The notes beneath the pieces are model-generated. The model did no database searches and was not told where the DNA came from. It worked only from the letters and a program-made list of their open reading frames with translations. This document shows positions 10,200 through 22,452 of a stretch of DNA of 64,000 bases, one piece after another. The position numbers and the translations under genes are program-made. Source of the stretch: Sophora flavescens (taxonomy: Eukaryota > Streptophyta > Magnoliopsida > Fabales > Fabaceae); contig CM061063.1 of assembly GCA_030762895.1 (NCBI GenBank), positions 219,477,223 through 219,541,222 on the forward strand, given 5' to 3'. The number at the start of each line of letters is the position of its first letter. Positions within the stretch are counted from its first letter, which is position 1.

Positions 10200-11077
10200 A
10201 AGTGCAAGGATCTCTTGACTAAATGTATGGGTACATGTAAATATCTTGGTCTCCCCTCCATGATAGGGAGGAACAAAAAAACCATTTTTGAGTTTGAAGG
10301 ATAGAATTTGGAGGAAAATTCATTATTGGTCAGACAAGCATCTTTCAAAAGCAGGTAGGGAAATTTTAATAAAGTCAGTTGCCCAAGCAATTCCTACCTA
10401 CTGTGTGAGCACTTTTATGACCCGGTTTCTCTTGGGGAGGAGATGCAAACGATGAGAACTCGTTTTGATGGGGTTCTAATAGGCGTAATGGTAGGTGGAT
10501 AAATTGGCTTAGCTGGGACTGTCGAACCATGAGGAAAGAATATGGAGGTATGGGTTTTCGTCATCTCTATGGCTTTAATTTGGCTATGCTCGGAAAGCAG
10601 GGTTGGAGAATTCCTACCAACCATGATGCTGCTGTGTCACGCGTTTTTCCAAGCAAGATATTTTCCTAAATAGGAGTTTGTGGGGGACTCATTTGGGTCA
10701 TAACCCAAGCTATGTTTGACATAGTATCTACGCTTCCCAGATGTTGGTTAAATAGAGCATGAGATGGCAAATTGGTAATGGCACAAAAATAAAAGTTCAG
10801 AAGGATCTGCGGTTACGTGGTGTGGATAGCAATTATGTCACAAGCCAGCCAAGCCCAGGAAATGTAAATTTGAAAGTAGTGGACTTAATTGATCATGATG
10901 ATACAGGGACATGGAAGCGTGACTTGTTGGCCACTTTATTTCAGCCGAGAGATCATGAGGCCATCGTTAATATGCTACTTTTCGGTTTGCATAATGAGGA
11001 TAAATTGTTATGGAAGCACAGCAAAGATGGTAGATTTTCAGTCAAGTCCGCTTACTACTTTATCATGGAAACTCTTA
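10200..11077 (+). pseudogene. LINE reverse transcriptase, C-terminal part
   Basis: Reading across frames shows the typical plant L1 thumb region: K-Y-L-G-L-P-S-M-I-G-R at about 10235, W-S-D-K-H-L-S-K-A-G-R-E near 10330, and W-L-S-W-D-C-R near 10505. The longest clean frame, 10759-11157, carries W-Q-I-G-N-G-T-K-I-K-V and later W-K-H-S-K-D-G-R-F-S-V-K-S-A-Y, the region just before zf-RVT. Stop codons and frameshifts (for example around 10445 and 10670) show that it is dead. The catalytic FADD part is missing because of the 5' truncation. Confidence 0.75.
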
Positions 11078-12795
11078 TTGGTAATCAGGGTTTTAAATTG
11101 CGGTTGCGGTCACTCCGGTTGCGATCATTCGTCGGCACATGGCGTGAAACGATTTGAAAAATTCACAAAATGAAAAAAAAATCAATTTTCTTTTGTAATT
11201 CTTTATATATCTTTTACTAATGATGTTGTATAAATTTCTATTCATTTTTAAGACATTGTATTATGTTTATGAATAATTTAAACTTAATTTAGTGAAAATA
11301 AATTATAAGTAAACTTTTAAGCACATATAAGTACAAAATTACAAAGAAGTAAGAAGGTCAAAAACTTAATAGTGCATAAATATATATGAATCACAAATAA
11401 AAAGATATTAGTGTCACATATAAGAATACACTCAGCTGCAATTGTGATTCTAAAATAACGTCACATTGTCACCACTTAGAGATACGTCTTCACTACAAAA
11501 AAAGAAGAAGATAAAAGTAAATAAATTAATAAATTTAAAATAATAATAATAATAATTAACAAATATATGAATCAAAGATAATAAAAATTGAACTTACATG
11601 ATAGTTCTACCACATGGTGGAATGACGTGGTGGTTCATAACCTCTATTCTCACTTTGGCTATCATCTTGTGTAGCTCCTTGTCCAAAGACATAATAAAAA
11701 AATCCACCACTTAATTGTTGATGATAAGGATCTTGATAATTCATTGATGGTTGGTAGTATGAGGGAGCTTGATCACTTGCGTATGTGTTATATGTGTTGA
11801 AATAAGGATATTGATAATAAGGTGGATGAGATTGTTGACTACTCTGAGAAGAATCATCAATACCAAAGTCACTAAAACTTTGTGCAATACTAGAAGAGGA
11901 AGAATCTTCAAGTGGAACATTTTGTTTTCTTTTTCCTCTCCAAGAATGTGACCCACCTCTGCTGCTCTCGGGTAATGAACTACCAAAAGGAGCCATATCA
12001 GTCAAGCTCCTATAACGCCTATTATATGGTGAATCTTGAGATGGATCATTTTGAAATTGCCCATCATCATCACCATCATCATTATCATCACCGTCACCTT
12101 CTTCAGCTTCTACATTACCACCCCCATCACCACTATTATTACTTGGTGGACTTAAACCACCACCATCTTCATTAGAATCATCATTATCATCAACAATTTC
12201 CACATCTTCATCATCTGTATCCACTAGAGGCAACCATTCTGCATTTTGTACTCCATCTAATAGTGGATCTTCTCTCTCTTCAATCCATGGAGATAATGCA
12301 TCTTCTTGAAATATATAATCAAGATTGATAGGATTAAAACTTGCTTCAATTTCATCTTGATTTTTTCTCATTTGATGCCTCATTTTCAATTTCATATTGT
12401 AGTGCGTGAAGATAAGCTTTTGCAGCTTTTTATACTTCAATCTAGTCCTTGTCTTCGTGTGGATATAACTAAATGTGCTCCAATTTCTCTCACAATTTGT
12501 GGCTGAAGTTGTTTGGCTAAGAACTTTTATAGCCACATGTTTAAGCTCAGGAGCACATACACCAAAAAAGGACCACCATTCAGCTTTTTAAAGGAGCAAC
12601 AAAAGGTAAACAAATTATTAGTTATTATATTAAAAAATAAAGTTAAAGTTCATTGATTTATAAAAAAAAATATTATTTTTCCTGGATTCATCTTAGACCA
12701 AGATGCTTGAGCTTGAGGAGTACCAAATGTTTCACCTTATCTCTAAAAAGTACTAACTGTGAAATATAACATAATATATCAATACGTAAATATCT

Positions 12796-13200
12796 CACTA
12801 CAAAAAAACAATTGTTTAGCGACCGTAAGTTTCGGTCGCTAAACCATGTAAATCGGTCGCTATTTGTTTTAGCGACCGAATCAGAGACCGATTTATGATG
12901 GTAGCTGAATACCTGGTCGCTAAAGTTTTAGCTACCGAATTATTATTTTGATCGCTAATTAGCGACCGTAAATTGATCGCTATATAATAATAATCGGTCG
13001 TTATTAGGTTGGTCGCATTTTTTGGGTAACCATTTTTAGCGGATCGATAATCGGTTTGCTAATTCGGTCGCTAATTTTGGTTATTTGTTAACCTATATTA
13101 GCGACGGATTTTCGATCCGCTATACATCATCTGTAAATCTTAAATAAAGTTTAGCGACCGAATTATTGGTTTCTAATTCGATTCGCTAAACTGGTTATTA
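12796..13200. repeat. Subterminal repeat array of CACTA copy 1, left end
   Basis: About 20 copies of TTAGCGACCG / CGGTCGCTAA or one-base variants occur in both orientations within 400 bp. In the En/Spm system such subterminal motifs bind the small transposon protein (TNPA) and bring the ends together; that role here is by analogy. Confidence 0.9.
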
Positions 13201-13649
13201 TTAATTTTTTTAATTTTAATTTTTATAATATTTTTTTCTCGATTTTCTTTAAACGTTAAAAAAATTACTAATAAAACACACCAAATAACTTATGAAATAT
13301 ACAATAATAAAAAATAATAAATATATATAAAAAGAATAATCCAAAATGTCGTACAAGAATCGTTTAAAGTCAAAAATATGGAGAGAAAAAATCAGTCATG
13401 ATGAGGGGGAGATGGAGGAATCTAATCATCCTCAGCGTCCGTACCACCGACGTCTCGCTAGGCGATCGCCCTCTGCAGATGCTGACATCGACGTGGCGGC
13501 GGAGGCGGAAGGAGGAGCGGCGCGAGCGCACAACCGTCGAGCATCATCTCCGAGCAATCGGAGTCTGGATCTTCATCTGCTCCAACACACCACCCAGTGT
13601 CGGCCTCGCTCGATGCTCCTTTGCATCATCTTTGGTGTGCTCGAGTCAA

Positions 13650-15173
13650 TCAGTGCAACTGGTCCGCCATCCGCCTTGCTCTCTCTCGCTCTTCTCCCGA
13701 AGCTCCGCGTTCAGCTGCGTGATGGTGTCTCGCATTTGGTGGAACTGCTCCTGAGGGACGGTATCGGCGCGACAAGGAGCAAAGGCGTGCGTCGGACGAT
13801 GAAGCGATGAACTTCGGCTCCCCAGTGTCCGAGGCCATACACGTGCCCCTTCTTGTTTCCCGCCCCGACGACCTCCAAATAAATGGCATTATCGTCGATG
13901 GAGACAGGAGAGCAGCCATCACCGGTCAAAGCCTCATCTTGTGACTGTAAGGCACGTGATATGGCATCGTCCTTCTTCTCGTTGAAGCCCGCCTACAAAG
14001 TATAGTTGAATAGATTTAGTTAAAATAATTATATCCAATATTAACAAATCATTTATAATAAATTACAAGTAAACACTAAATTATTTTTTTGCTTACAGCA
14101 TAGTTACGGGCCTTGTCGTTGACCCATGTCCCTGACTTCAACTTCTTCGTCCTCTCCACCAACTCCATAGCAGTCGGGGCCATTGTTTTTGTGCTTTCTG
14201 CACAGAATAATATAATATTAAATTCATAAGAATAATTAAAAATGAAAACTAATTAATTAAATAGTATATTAAGTCAAAAGTATAATGTATTACCAGCTCG
14301 TCGTAGTGGGCGGCGGCTGATTTAGACCCACCGGTCCAAGCACATGCGCCACCATCAGAAGCTTGATTGCGCCGAGCTGTGGCCTGGATCTCCTGGAACT
14401 TCTCGAGCCCAAGATCTTGGTCCAGCTGCCTCTTGATCTCGGGATCCACCCACCTCCCCTTATTCTGCCCCTTCCTCGGCTTGTTCATCGATTCTTCATA
14501 ACCCGGTGAGCCTTTATGCTCAAATATGTCCCCTGACGAGAGCCTCTAAAGCTAAGTCCCACCTATACTCTTTTCGCAACTTACGGTTGTTAGGAAATTC
14601 GTGTGTACATATATATAATGTAAATTTAATTTAAAAAACTTAATAAACTGTTACCTTAAACTCTAGAAACAATCGATCCCTATGGCCCGGTGGGATGGCC
14701 TTCCATGTAGGCCATGGACCATCAAACTTGCGTCGCAGGATCTTCGATATCGAATCGGAAGGGCCCTTCGGGCGTAAAGTCTGCAGCAAAATTAGAGCAT
14801 TAATAAATGTTATAATTAAATTTTAAAAACAAGTAAATAGAAATTAACGATACTTTATATATATTAAAAAATTAAATTAGCATACTCGTTATCCCCCCTG
14901 GGGATAAGAAGAATCCTCCTGTCGGATGGACCACGACTCTCCTGTCCCGATGATGATGATGGTCCTATCGTCGTAGGTGTGGATGATGAGGGTGCAGCCT
15001 GTGTCCCGACCACATGAGGATGGGTGGGGGGTGCAACTCCATCACCCTGAGGTGTCTCGTCAACAGAGGTGCTGGTAGGATGGTCTCGATCCCGAAGGGC
15101 GTGGGTCGGCCGGCGAAGGGACTCTCGCAGCACGACCTCCACGACGACCCCTACCTCTGGAGGAATCTGCCAT
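13650..15173 (-). pseudogene. TNPA-like gene of CACTA copy 1 (Transposase_24 family)
   Basis: Second gene of the element, starting at ATG 15173 (M-A-D-S-S-R-G-R-G-R-R-G-G-R). The N-terminus is a basic RG-rich and Ser/Pro/Thr-rich region. The next exons carry the Ptta/En/Spm plant transposase domain: F-D-G-P-W-P-T-W near 14700, W-V-D-P-E-I-K-R-Q-L near 14440, and R-N-Q-A-S-D-G-G-A-C-A-W near 14350. The last exon carries a Glu/Arg-rich coiled-coil-like stretch ending at about 13650. Five exons are inferred from GT/AG borders (near 14885, 14780-14655, 14585-14290, 14215-14100, 13995). It probably binds the subterminal repeats. Frameshifts against copy 2 occur in the last exon. Confidence 0.7.
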
Positions 15174-15283
15174 CTTTGAAAAAAATGAAAATATGATTAC
15201 ACAACAGTGTAAATAATACAAAAATAAATTACCTAATAAGTATAATGACATTCACACAATGAATTATGACATAAATAAATTAC

Positions 15284-18200
15284 CTAAGTAGAATCTCCGT
15301 CACTAAATTCACCCTCAGTCTCATCAGTATCACTTGATCGGAATGTACCTTCGCTAGATGCGTCCAACTCGGATTGATCCATTAACTCTCTTTCAACTTC
15401 TTCCCCATTTCCGGAAATGTCCGCCAGAGAATTAACAATAATGTCCGGCGTAATTTGCAACGGTATGTGGGGTCTTGAAAACTCATCATCTTGGTACGGA
15501 GCATTTTTTTCAGGCTGGTTGATTACATTATCAGTAATTATACTGCGAGACTTTATCTTAATAACACCCAACCAGCCATGATGTCCTTCGGGATATGGCG
15601 AGTAATAAACCTACTCTGCCTGTTGTGAAAAAATGAATGGGTCGTACGCCTTATTATACCTTCGAGACAGCCTAACTTGAACAATACCATAATTTTTATC
15701 TATTTTTGTCCCTACGTCAAGAGTAGGATCAAACCAATCACACTTAAAGATAACTAATTTCATCACGGGGAAACCGGTATAATCGAGTTCAAGGATGTCA
15801 GTTAAAATCCCATAGAAATCATCCTCTACATTGCCATCAGTGGCTCGCACACAAACACCATAGTTACACGTCTGCATTCCTTCATTCCATGTTTTTGTGT
15901 TAAATTTATATCCATTTACAATATAAGTATTTCATGATGTAACCCATCTGTTAGGCCCCCATGCCAAATTTGTCAACAATGGATTTTGAACATTGTTTTC
16001 TGGATCTAGTACCTAAACAATCAAATATTATATTATTCTTATACAGACTATATATTTAAGGAGATAAAATGTATGCTTCAAAAAATGAAGATGCTTAACC
16101 TACATATTTCTTGAACCACGTAGCAAAGTGAGAAGTAATTTCTCGATCAACTCCGATCATTTGAAATGTCGGGTTGGAGATCCCTTAGAAAATTGCCGTA
16201 CATCCTACATATGGGAGATTAACAGCAGGACGATTAATAATAATAAATGTCAATTGAACTTATTAAAGACGTTGTAGAAACTTACTCTAAATATGGCGCC
16301 ACCTCGTCACAATTTTGAAGGATATACGAGATGAGCAAGCATTAATGTCACTTTGCTCCAAGAAATATCCTTTTGATTTGCCACTAAATCTGCCCGAATA
16401 GTTGAATATTGATATAGGAGGACTAGTTGAACATCCTTCGCCCGAATCAACGTTTCTAGGCATCCTTGTCCTTCTCGTGTTAACTTCGTCCGGATAGTAA
16501 TAAGAGGCAAAAGTGGAAGTCTCCTCTACTAAGTATGCTTCACAAATGGAACCCTTCACTCGTGCCTTGTTCTTGACTTTGTGTTTAAGGGAGTGCAGGA
16601 ACCTATTAAAGAGGGATACATACAAATAATTACTAGTTTTAGGGAAAGCTAAACTACTGCTCTCGTGTTCGTGAATTTCATATGTATTAAGTAAAATAGT
16701 TGATGTTGTTTACCTCTCAAATGGATACATCCAGCGGTATTGGACTGGGCCACCAACTCTTGCTTCGTAAGGTAGATGAACCGGCAGGTGTTCCATGGAA
16801 TCAAAGAAACTTCGGCGGGAAGATTTGCTCCGACTTACATAACAAAACGGGTATCTTGACTTCCATATCCTTTAATTGATTCACATTTAGTGTTGTCGAT
16901 GTAAGCTCCCTGAAAAAGTGGCTAAGCTCAACAAGTGGGTTCCAAATTTGGTTTGTAATGTCGTCGAACGCAATTGGAAGCAACCGATGCATGAACACGT
17001 GGCAATCATGACTCTTCATTCCATGTAACTTTGCTTCCTTAATGTCAACACATCTACCCAGATTGGAAGCATACCCATCCGGTAACTTTAGTTCTTTAAC
17101 CCACTTACAGACGGCCAATTTCGTGCTTTGCTTAGTGTATAACTTGCCTTCGGTTTGATAAGTCGCCACGACCACCGTCTTGCAACTCAAGCTCCTTCCG
17201 ATTACAAATGTCGCCCAGGTCCAATCAGGCTTTATTTGTATCCTTTGTCCTCCCCTTGATGTCCATCACAGTGTCAAACACATTCAAAAACACATTCCTC
17301 TCAGTATGCATGACATCAATGTTGTGATGGAGTAGTTGTGTCCTCCAATACGGCAACCTCCAAAATATACTTTGTTTTGTCCAATTATGGTTGACGCCAT
17401 AATCGGGAATATGTTCTCCTTGGGTTTCATGGACGAGCGGTAAATCATCTGTACTCTGTGCCATACATTAGGACCAGTCAAACGTGGTGGAGGCGGTGTT
17501 CTCTCCACACAACGCTTCTTGAATGCATTCTTGTTCCGCCTATAAGGATGATCTTCTGGAAGGAATTGACGATGACAATCAAAATATGAGATCTTTCGAA
17601 TGTTTTTAAGCGTGAATGCCTTCGATCGCTCCATACATATTGGGCATCCAAGCTTCCCCGCGGTCATCCAACCCGACATCATCCCATAAGCAGGAAAGTC
17701 GTTGATCGTCCACATTAAAGCTGCTTTCATGATGAAATTCTGCCTCAAAGATACATCATATGTCAACACACCATCATTCCACAGCATTGTCAACTCATCT
17801 ATCAGTGGCTGCAAGTACACATCAATCTTACCTTTTGGATTAGACGGACCCGGAATTATGACTGTTAGGAACATAAACTCCCGCTTCATGCCCATCCCCG
17901 GGGGAAGATTGTACGGAGTCAGGATAACTGGCCAACAAGAGTATGCTTTTCCAGACTGCCCAAAAGGATTAAATCCATCAGCAGATAACCCCAATTGGAC
18001 ATTGCGAGGGTCCTGCGAAAATGCCATATGAACCCTATCAAAATGCTTCCAAGCTTCTCCATCAGATGGATGACACAAGATATCTTGCTCCCTCTCATGC
18101 TCACTATGCCACCTCATGTGAGCTGCAGTGGCCATCGAAGAGTACAATCTTGTAGGTCTAGGCACGAGCGGAAAGTACCATATCTTTTTTAGCGACCTCT

Positions 18201-19030
18201 TCTTCTCAATGCCCATCCTAGTGGTTGTCTTATACCGATCCGCACCACAAAATCGACAACACGTTATGCTTTCCGCTGAATCATCCTTATAGTACAACAT
18301 ACATCCATTCGGGCAACAATCAATTTTCAAACACCCCAGACCCAAATTTTCCACGGACTTCTTAGCATGATAAAAACTTGTAGGCATCCGATTGCCTTCT
18401 GGCAACGCCTTGGACACTGACCTGCTGAGGCGATTAAAACAGCCTTCTTGCATATTGTAGTCAGATTTGATACTCAATCATTCCATGCACATCGACAACT
18501 CCGTGTACTCCTGACATCCTTCCCACAATGGAGATCGTGCAGCACTCAGCATATCATAGAATCTTTGAGCTTCGGGATTCGGATTCTCCTCTATGTATTG
18601 GGAACCCATTCCACCATCTTCTCCCCCATCTTCTTCTAGTACAACACCAACCGATGGTCCAACATGATCCATTATCATCTGCTCGTATGGATTCAATTCT
18701 TCCCTCCCGTCACCACTTCCATAGTACGAACCTTGACCACAATCGGGTTTAAGTCGGGCAACGTCTCACCATGGTTACTCCACCAATAGTAATCAGGCAT
18801 GAAGCCCCTTCTCATAAAGATCGGCTACAACTCCATCCACACTTTTGAAAGATTGACACTTGCATCTTTTGCAAGGACACCTCAATTGATCACCGCCTGA
18901 CCCGTATAAATCTCTCCTGGCTAACAACAAACTCTATAAACTCACCCACTCCAACTCTATACTCTTCCCTAAGACGTTTATTCCGATCCAACCTACGATA
19001 CATCCATTTTCGATTCTCCGGAATATCCAT
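15284..19030 (-). pseudogene. TNP2-type transposase of CACTA copy 1
   Basis: Catalytic transposase gene, about 1150 codons over four exons (19030-16714, 16602-16286, 16204-16104, 16012-15284), with borders set by GT/AG and frame. Domains in order: Transpos_assoc (starts M-D-I-P-E-N-R-K-W-M-Y), Transposase_21/TNP2 (R-F-C-G-A-D-R-Y near 18270, S-A-D-G-F-N-P-F near 17960, C-P-I-C-M-E near 17640), DUF4218 (17190-16714 and on into exon 2), and DUF4216 (15877-15611). Damage: one-base indels near 18895 and 16330, a frameshift near 17450, a TGG-to-TGA stop at 18478-18480, and a CAG-to-TAG stop at about 15611. The TNP2 core itself stays open for almost 400 codons. Confidence 0.85.
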
Positions 19031-19427
19031 TGCTGGCAATTAAATAGCCTGACCAATCCTACAATAACACTTATATATTACGGTGCATTCCAATAACTCC
19101 TTCAATCTCGTTCTTATGACAAGGTATGAACCTATCCCATTCGAGAAGAAACCTTTGTCACACTCGGCTACTAATAGTTATTCCCATATTCAAATACCTT
19201 ATACTTGACAAAATTCCGGCAGCATTTCCCATCGGTCTCCAAGTTACACGACTCGAGCACGGTCAGAATCACCGCGATCAAGTATGCACCAGGAGAACAA
19301 AAGGAAATGCATCAGACCGAGATTTCAACAAGTATATAAGGCATTTGAACATTGAAATGACTATTGTACGAGTGTGAAAAAGGTTTTTTCCCAAACTGTC
19401 CCACTTGGACAATTCAAGATTCAATAC

Positions 19428-19466
19428 AATGAGCATGCATACCTTGATAAGTTACGCATGCTCATT
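19428..19466. repeat. Conserved inverted repeat upstream of TNP2 (copy 1)
   Basis: A 39-bp sequence with arms AATGAGCATGC and GCATGCTCATT around a short loop, 398 bp upstream of the TNP2 start. The same 39-bp structure occurs at 57491-57529 in CACTA copy 2, at a similar distance from its start codon. It could form a hairpin in the transcript leader or be a protein-binding palindrome. Confidence 0.7.
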
Positions 19467-19622
19467 AATACTGAGTCCCAAATAGGAAACTAAGGCTTTC
19501 GTAAATTAATTATTAACTCTAACAGAAAATAAAACCATTAACCTATAAATATTGCAACATTGTTGAGTTTATATAAATTGCAGCGTAAATCAATACAAAC
19601 TTAGATTAAATATTGTAGCAAA

Positions 19623-19955
19623 CATCCTATTGAGCTCCGCTCTCCACTAACAAGTAGTGATTAATTGTCAAACACATGCATAATTTCTAAATTATCAAGA
19701 CACAACCAAAGATCCCGCCTTTCGGACAGGATCACATCCTATTGAGCTCCGCTCTCCACTAACAAACAACACATATTGACAAACACATGCATAAACATTA
19801 AATTATCAGCATACAATCATACAATATCACATCCTATTGAGCTCCGCTCTCCACTAACAAACAATACATATTGACAAACACATGCATAAACATTAAATTA
19901 ATTATCATCATACAATCAGACAAGATCACATCCTATTGAGCTCAGCTCTCCACTA
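19623..19955. repeat. Four tandem promoter-proximal repeats (copy 1)
   Basis: Four units about 95-107 bp apart, each centred on CATCCTATTGAGCTCCGCTC on the plus strand (starts near 19624, 19731, 19827 and 19931). The central 25-30 bp are nearly invariant while the spacers vary. The array lies 0.6-0.9 kb upstream of the TNP2 start and is shared with copy 2 (57003-57340). Confidence 0.8.
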
Positions 19956-19966
19956 CCAAACAAGAT

Positions 19967-21239
19967 GATAATTCACATAATACATTACACTGAGTGTTCA
20001 GAGAACTGACGTGAGAGAGAAAACACAACTGAGCAAGGATAAGTGGAGGAGCCGGTAGAAGAATATGACAAGAAGGACCTATCGTGCATAAATGAAATTA
20101 TTCATTTCAACTCAAATCACTATTCTATTATGTTAAATTGTTATACCTAAATAATTTATCTCATGAATATCTAGTGTTAAAGCATGTGCTCACGAAAAAA
20201 TAATCAATGAAGCATAAAAAATAATAAGATTGGAGAGCTGAAGGTCAATTTATTTTGATTTCGACTTTTTTTTTAAAAATTATCCTTAAATCGGGCCTAA
20301 CTGTTTACACAAATCGAATCAATATATTACATATCCAGTACCATAAAAAAATGTGGATAATGCTAGAATTTCTTTCTATCAAAGAGAAGATTTTCCATGT
20401 TGTTCAATGTTCATGTTAGTAAACATGACAGTGCCCATTAAAATAGAAAATAATAGAGAGAAAACTGAAAGGTGTAATTGATTGAATGAGAAAGTTTATT
20501 ACATCAAGTCATATATAAAAGTGACTTATATTATATGTAAGATAAAGCAACTGATTTGTAACTAACCACTAATTAACTATATTAATTATATGATCTAATA
20601 GTCCATCCTAGATAGACAAGATGTTAGGGTCTTAGTTAGTAGGGAAAATTGTCATAACTCACAAATTCCATTTCTATGATTTTCTAGAATTTAAATCATA
20701 AAAATGAAGGAATATGGAAAGTTGTAGCAACTTAGTGATTTGAATGAAAAACATGAAGAGAAAGGAAGGATGATCACTGATCACTAGACAAGCACAGATA
20801 TCAAATTTGGAGATTTGTTTCCCTTTATGCAAAGAGTTACAAATTTTTGAAATCCAAGAGTAAAATAAAAGGGTATGGTTCGGCCAAGTGGGGGAAAATA
20901 GGGGAGAAATTTTTGTTCATCAAATCATTTGGCAAGCATGAAGAGTATGATTATAGAAGCACCAATATTAAGTTTCAAGACTTAAATCAATGGGTACAAA
21001 GAGTTATGATTTTTCTACCATTTTCAAGCTTAATTCTTTTTGAACAAAATTAAGAACAAGCATGAAGCTAATCAACTCAACATCAATTGTAATGAAGAAA
21101 GGTTGGAGGAAAATTACCTCTAAGTGATGATCCTTGAGTAAGAAATCAAGACACCTTGAGAAACTAAGAGAAAAGAGAGAAATGTGTTGGATGAAAAAAT
21201 GAAAATGATGAGTAACAAAAACACACATCCCTAAACTCA
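19967..21239. other. Non-coding 5' part of CACTA copy 1
   Basis: AT-rich sequence without a supported gene. The open frames 20847-21053 (plus) and 21004-21246 (minus) overlap and have no recognisable domain. It lies between the promoter-proximal repeats and the CA microsatellite and differs from the corresponding part of copy 2, where a LINE is inserted. Confidence 0.55.
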
Positions 21240-21282
21240 CACACATACACTAAACACACACACATACACTAAACACACATCT

Positions 21283-21319
<37 letters not shown>

Positions 21320-21358
21320 TCCCAAACAGACACACACACATACACTAAACACACATCT

Positions 21359-21397
<39 letters not shown>

Positions 21398-21620
21398 TCC
21401 CAAACAGACACACACACATACACTAAACACACATCTCTGCACACACACATACAAACATCCCAAACAGACACACACACAGAGCACACACACACCTACCCTA
21501 TGATTACAATCCAATTGAACACACAAACTTTAGTACACAGAACACACAACAAACACACACTCACAACACACACACAGACAACACAACAAACACACACACA
21601 ACACCAATGTACACACAACA
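21240..21620. repeat. (CA)n-rich minisatellite inside CACTA copy 1
   Basis: Long CA runs interrupted by a repeated unit of about 80 bp (ACATCCCAAACAGACACAC, TACACTAAACACACATCTCTG) seen about three times at 21260-21480, then looser CA-rich sequence. Open frames here on either strand are by-products of the repeat. Confidence 0.9.
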
Positions 21621-21959
21621 CACAACAGAAACAACAATGTAGAGAAAGACAACGAGAGAAGCAATTACCTCGGTCAGTGTGAGGGAGGGCGTTGTGGTGG
21701 TGGTGGTGGTGTGAGCAATGTGACCAGAATGAGCCCTGAAATGAGGGGGGAAATGATAGACAGTGACATAGTGAGACAATGAGACAGAGAGATGGAGTAG
21801 AGGAGAGCTTACCTGAGCAGAGGGGAGACGACGGTGGTGACGACGACCGGAGGTGTCTTGGGGTGTTGAGGTGGCCGGAGCGCGCGCCGTAGAAGAGAGA
21901 AACAGTGGGTGGGAGAGAGAAAACGCCGGAAAAAATGAGGAAGAAGGAGGTTCTGTCGA

Positions 21960-22452
21960 ATTTAGCGATTTCAGTTTTAGCGACCGAATTAATTCGGTCG
22001 CTAATCTTAATTTGAATTTGTAATTTTAGCGACCGAATTAAATTTCGGTCGCTAACACGCGCAATTTTATTTTTTCAACGCGCCATTTTGCGACCGAATT
22101 AATATCGGTCGCAAATATAAATAAAGTTTAAAGTGTGAATTCATAAATTTAGCGACGGATTTATAAATCGGTAGCTAATATAAAAACAGTTTGACCGTTG
22201 CATTTAATTCGGTCGCCATTTCGGTCGCTAACAATTCATAAATTTCTGACTTTTACTTTCCTTTGTTTAGCGACCGAAGTAGCGACCGATATCTCTGCTA
22301 CGCTCTATTTCGGTCGCTATTTGGTCATGAGAATCAACTCTAACCAGTGTTTCATGTAGATCCTACAATCGGTCTCTATTTCGGTCGCAAAAAGGAACCT
22401 AAAAATTCGGTCACTATTTTCGGTCGCTAAATGACCTTTTTTTTTTGTAGTG
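21960..22452. repeat. Subterminal repeat array of CACTA copy 1, right end
   Basis: Dense TTAGCGACCG / CGGTCGCTAA motifs in both orientations. They include a perfect 28-bp palindrome at 21977-22004 (half-site TTAGCGACCGAATT), which is also perfect at 53290-53317 in copy 2. It ends with the terminal TTTTTTTGTAGTG. Confidence 0.9.

Larger units (their letters stand above)
12796..22452 (-). mobile_element. CACTA (En/Spm) transposon, copy 1
   Basis: The left end is CACTACAAAAAAACAATTG and the right end finishes TTTTTTTGTAGTG, giving matching 13-bp inverted ends. It is flanked by the 3-bp duplication TCT (12793-12795 and 22453-22455). Inside are subterminal arrays of the motif TTAGCGACCG and its complement, a TNP2-type transposase (15284-19030) and a TNPA-like gene (13650-15173), both on the minus strand. 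It sits in an intron of the hAT transposase. It is closely related to copy 2 at 52824-64000, which lies in the opposite orientation. Confidence 0.95.

Noticed and set aside
11912..12175. His-rich plus-strand open frame with a metal-binding look
   Set aside because: It is the antisense of the Asp-rich tail of the hAT transposase (GAT/ATC codons), with no gene signals of its own.
12796..13200. CRISPR-like array of regularly spaced short repeats
   Set aside because: The repeats occur in both orientations with irregular spacing at transposon ends; they are CACTA subterminal motifs in a plant genome.
13346..13810. Arg/Ser-rich plus-strand open frames near CACTA copy 1
   Set aside because: They are antisense to the last exon of the TNPA-like gene; the mirror frames appear at 63071-63520 in copy 2.
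21250..21682. Cys/Val-rich and Thr/His-rich open frames
   Set aside because: Translations of a CA microsatellite in different frames and strands.
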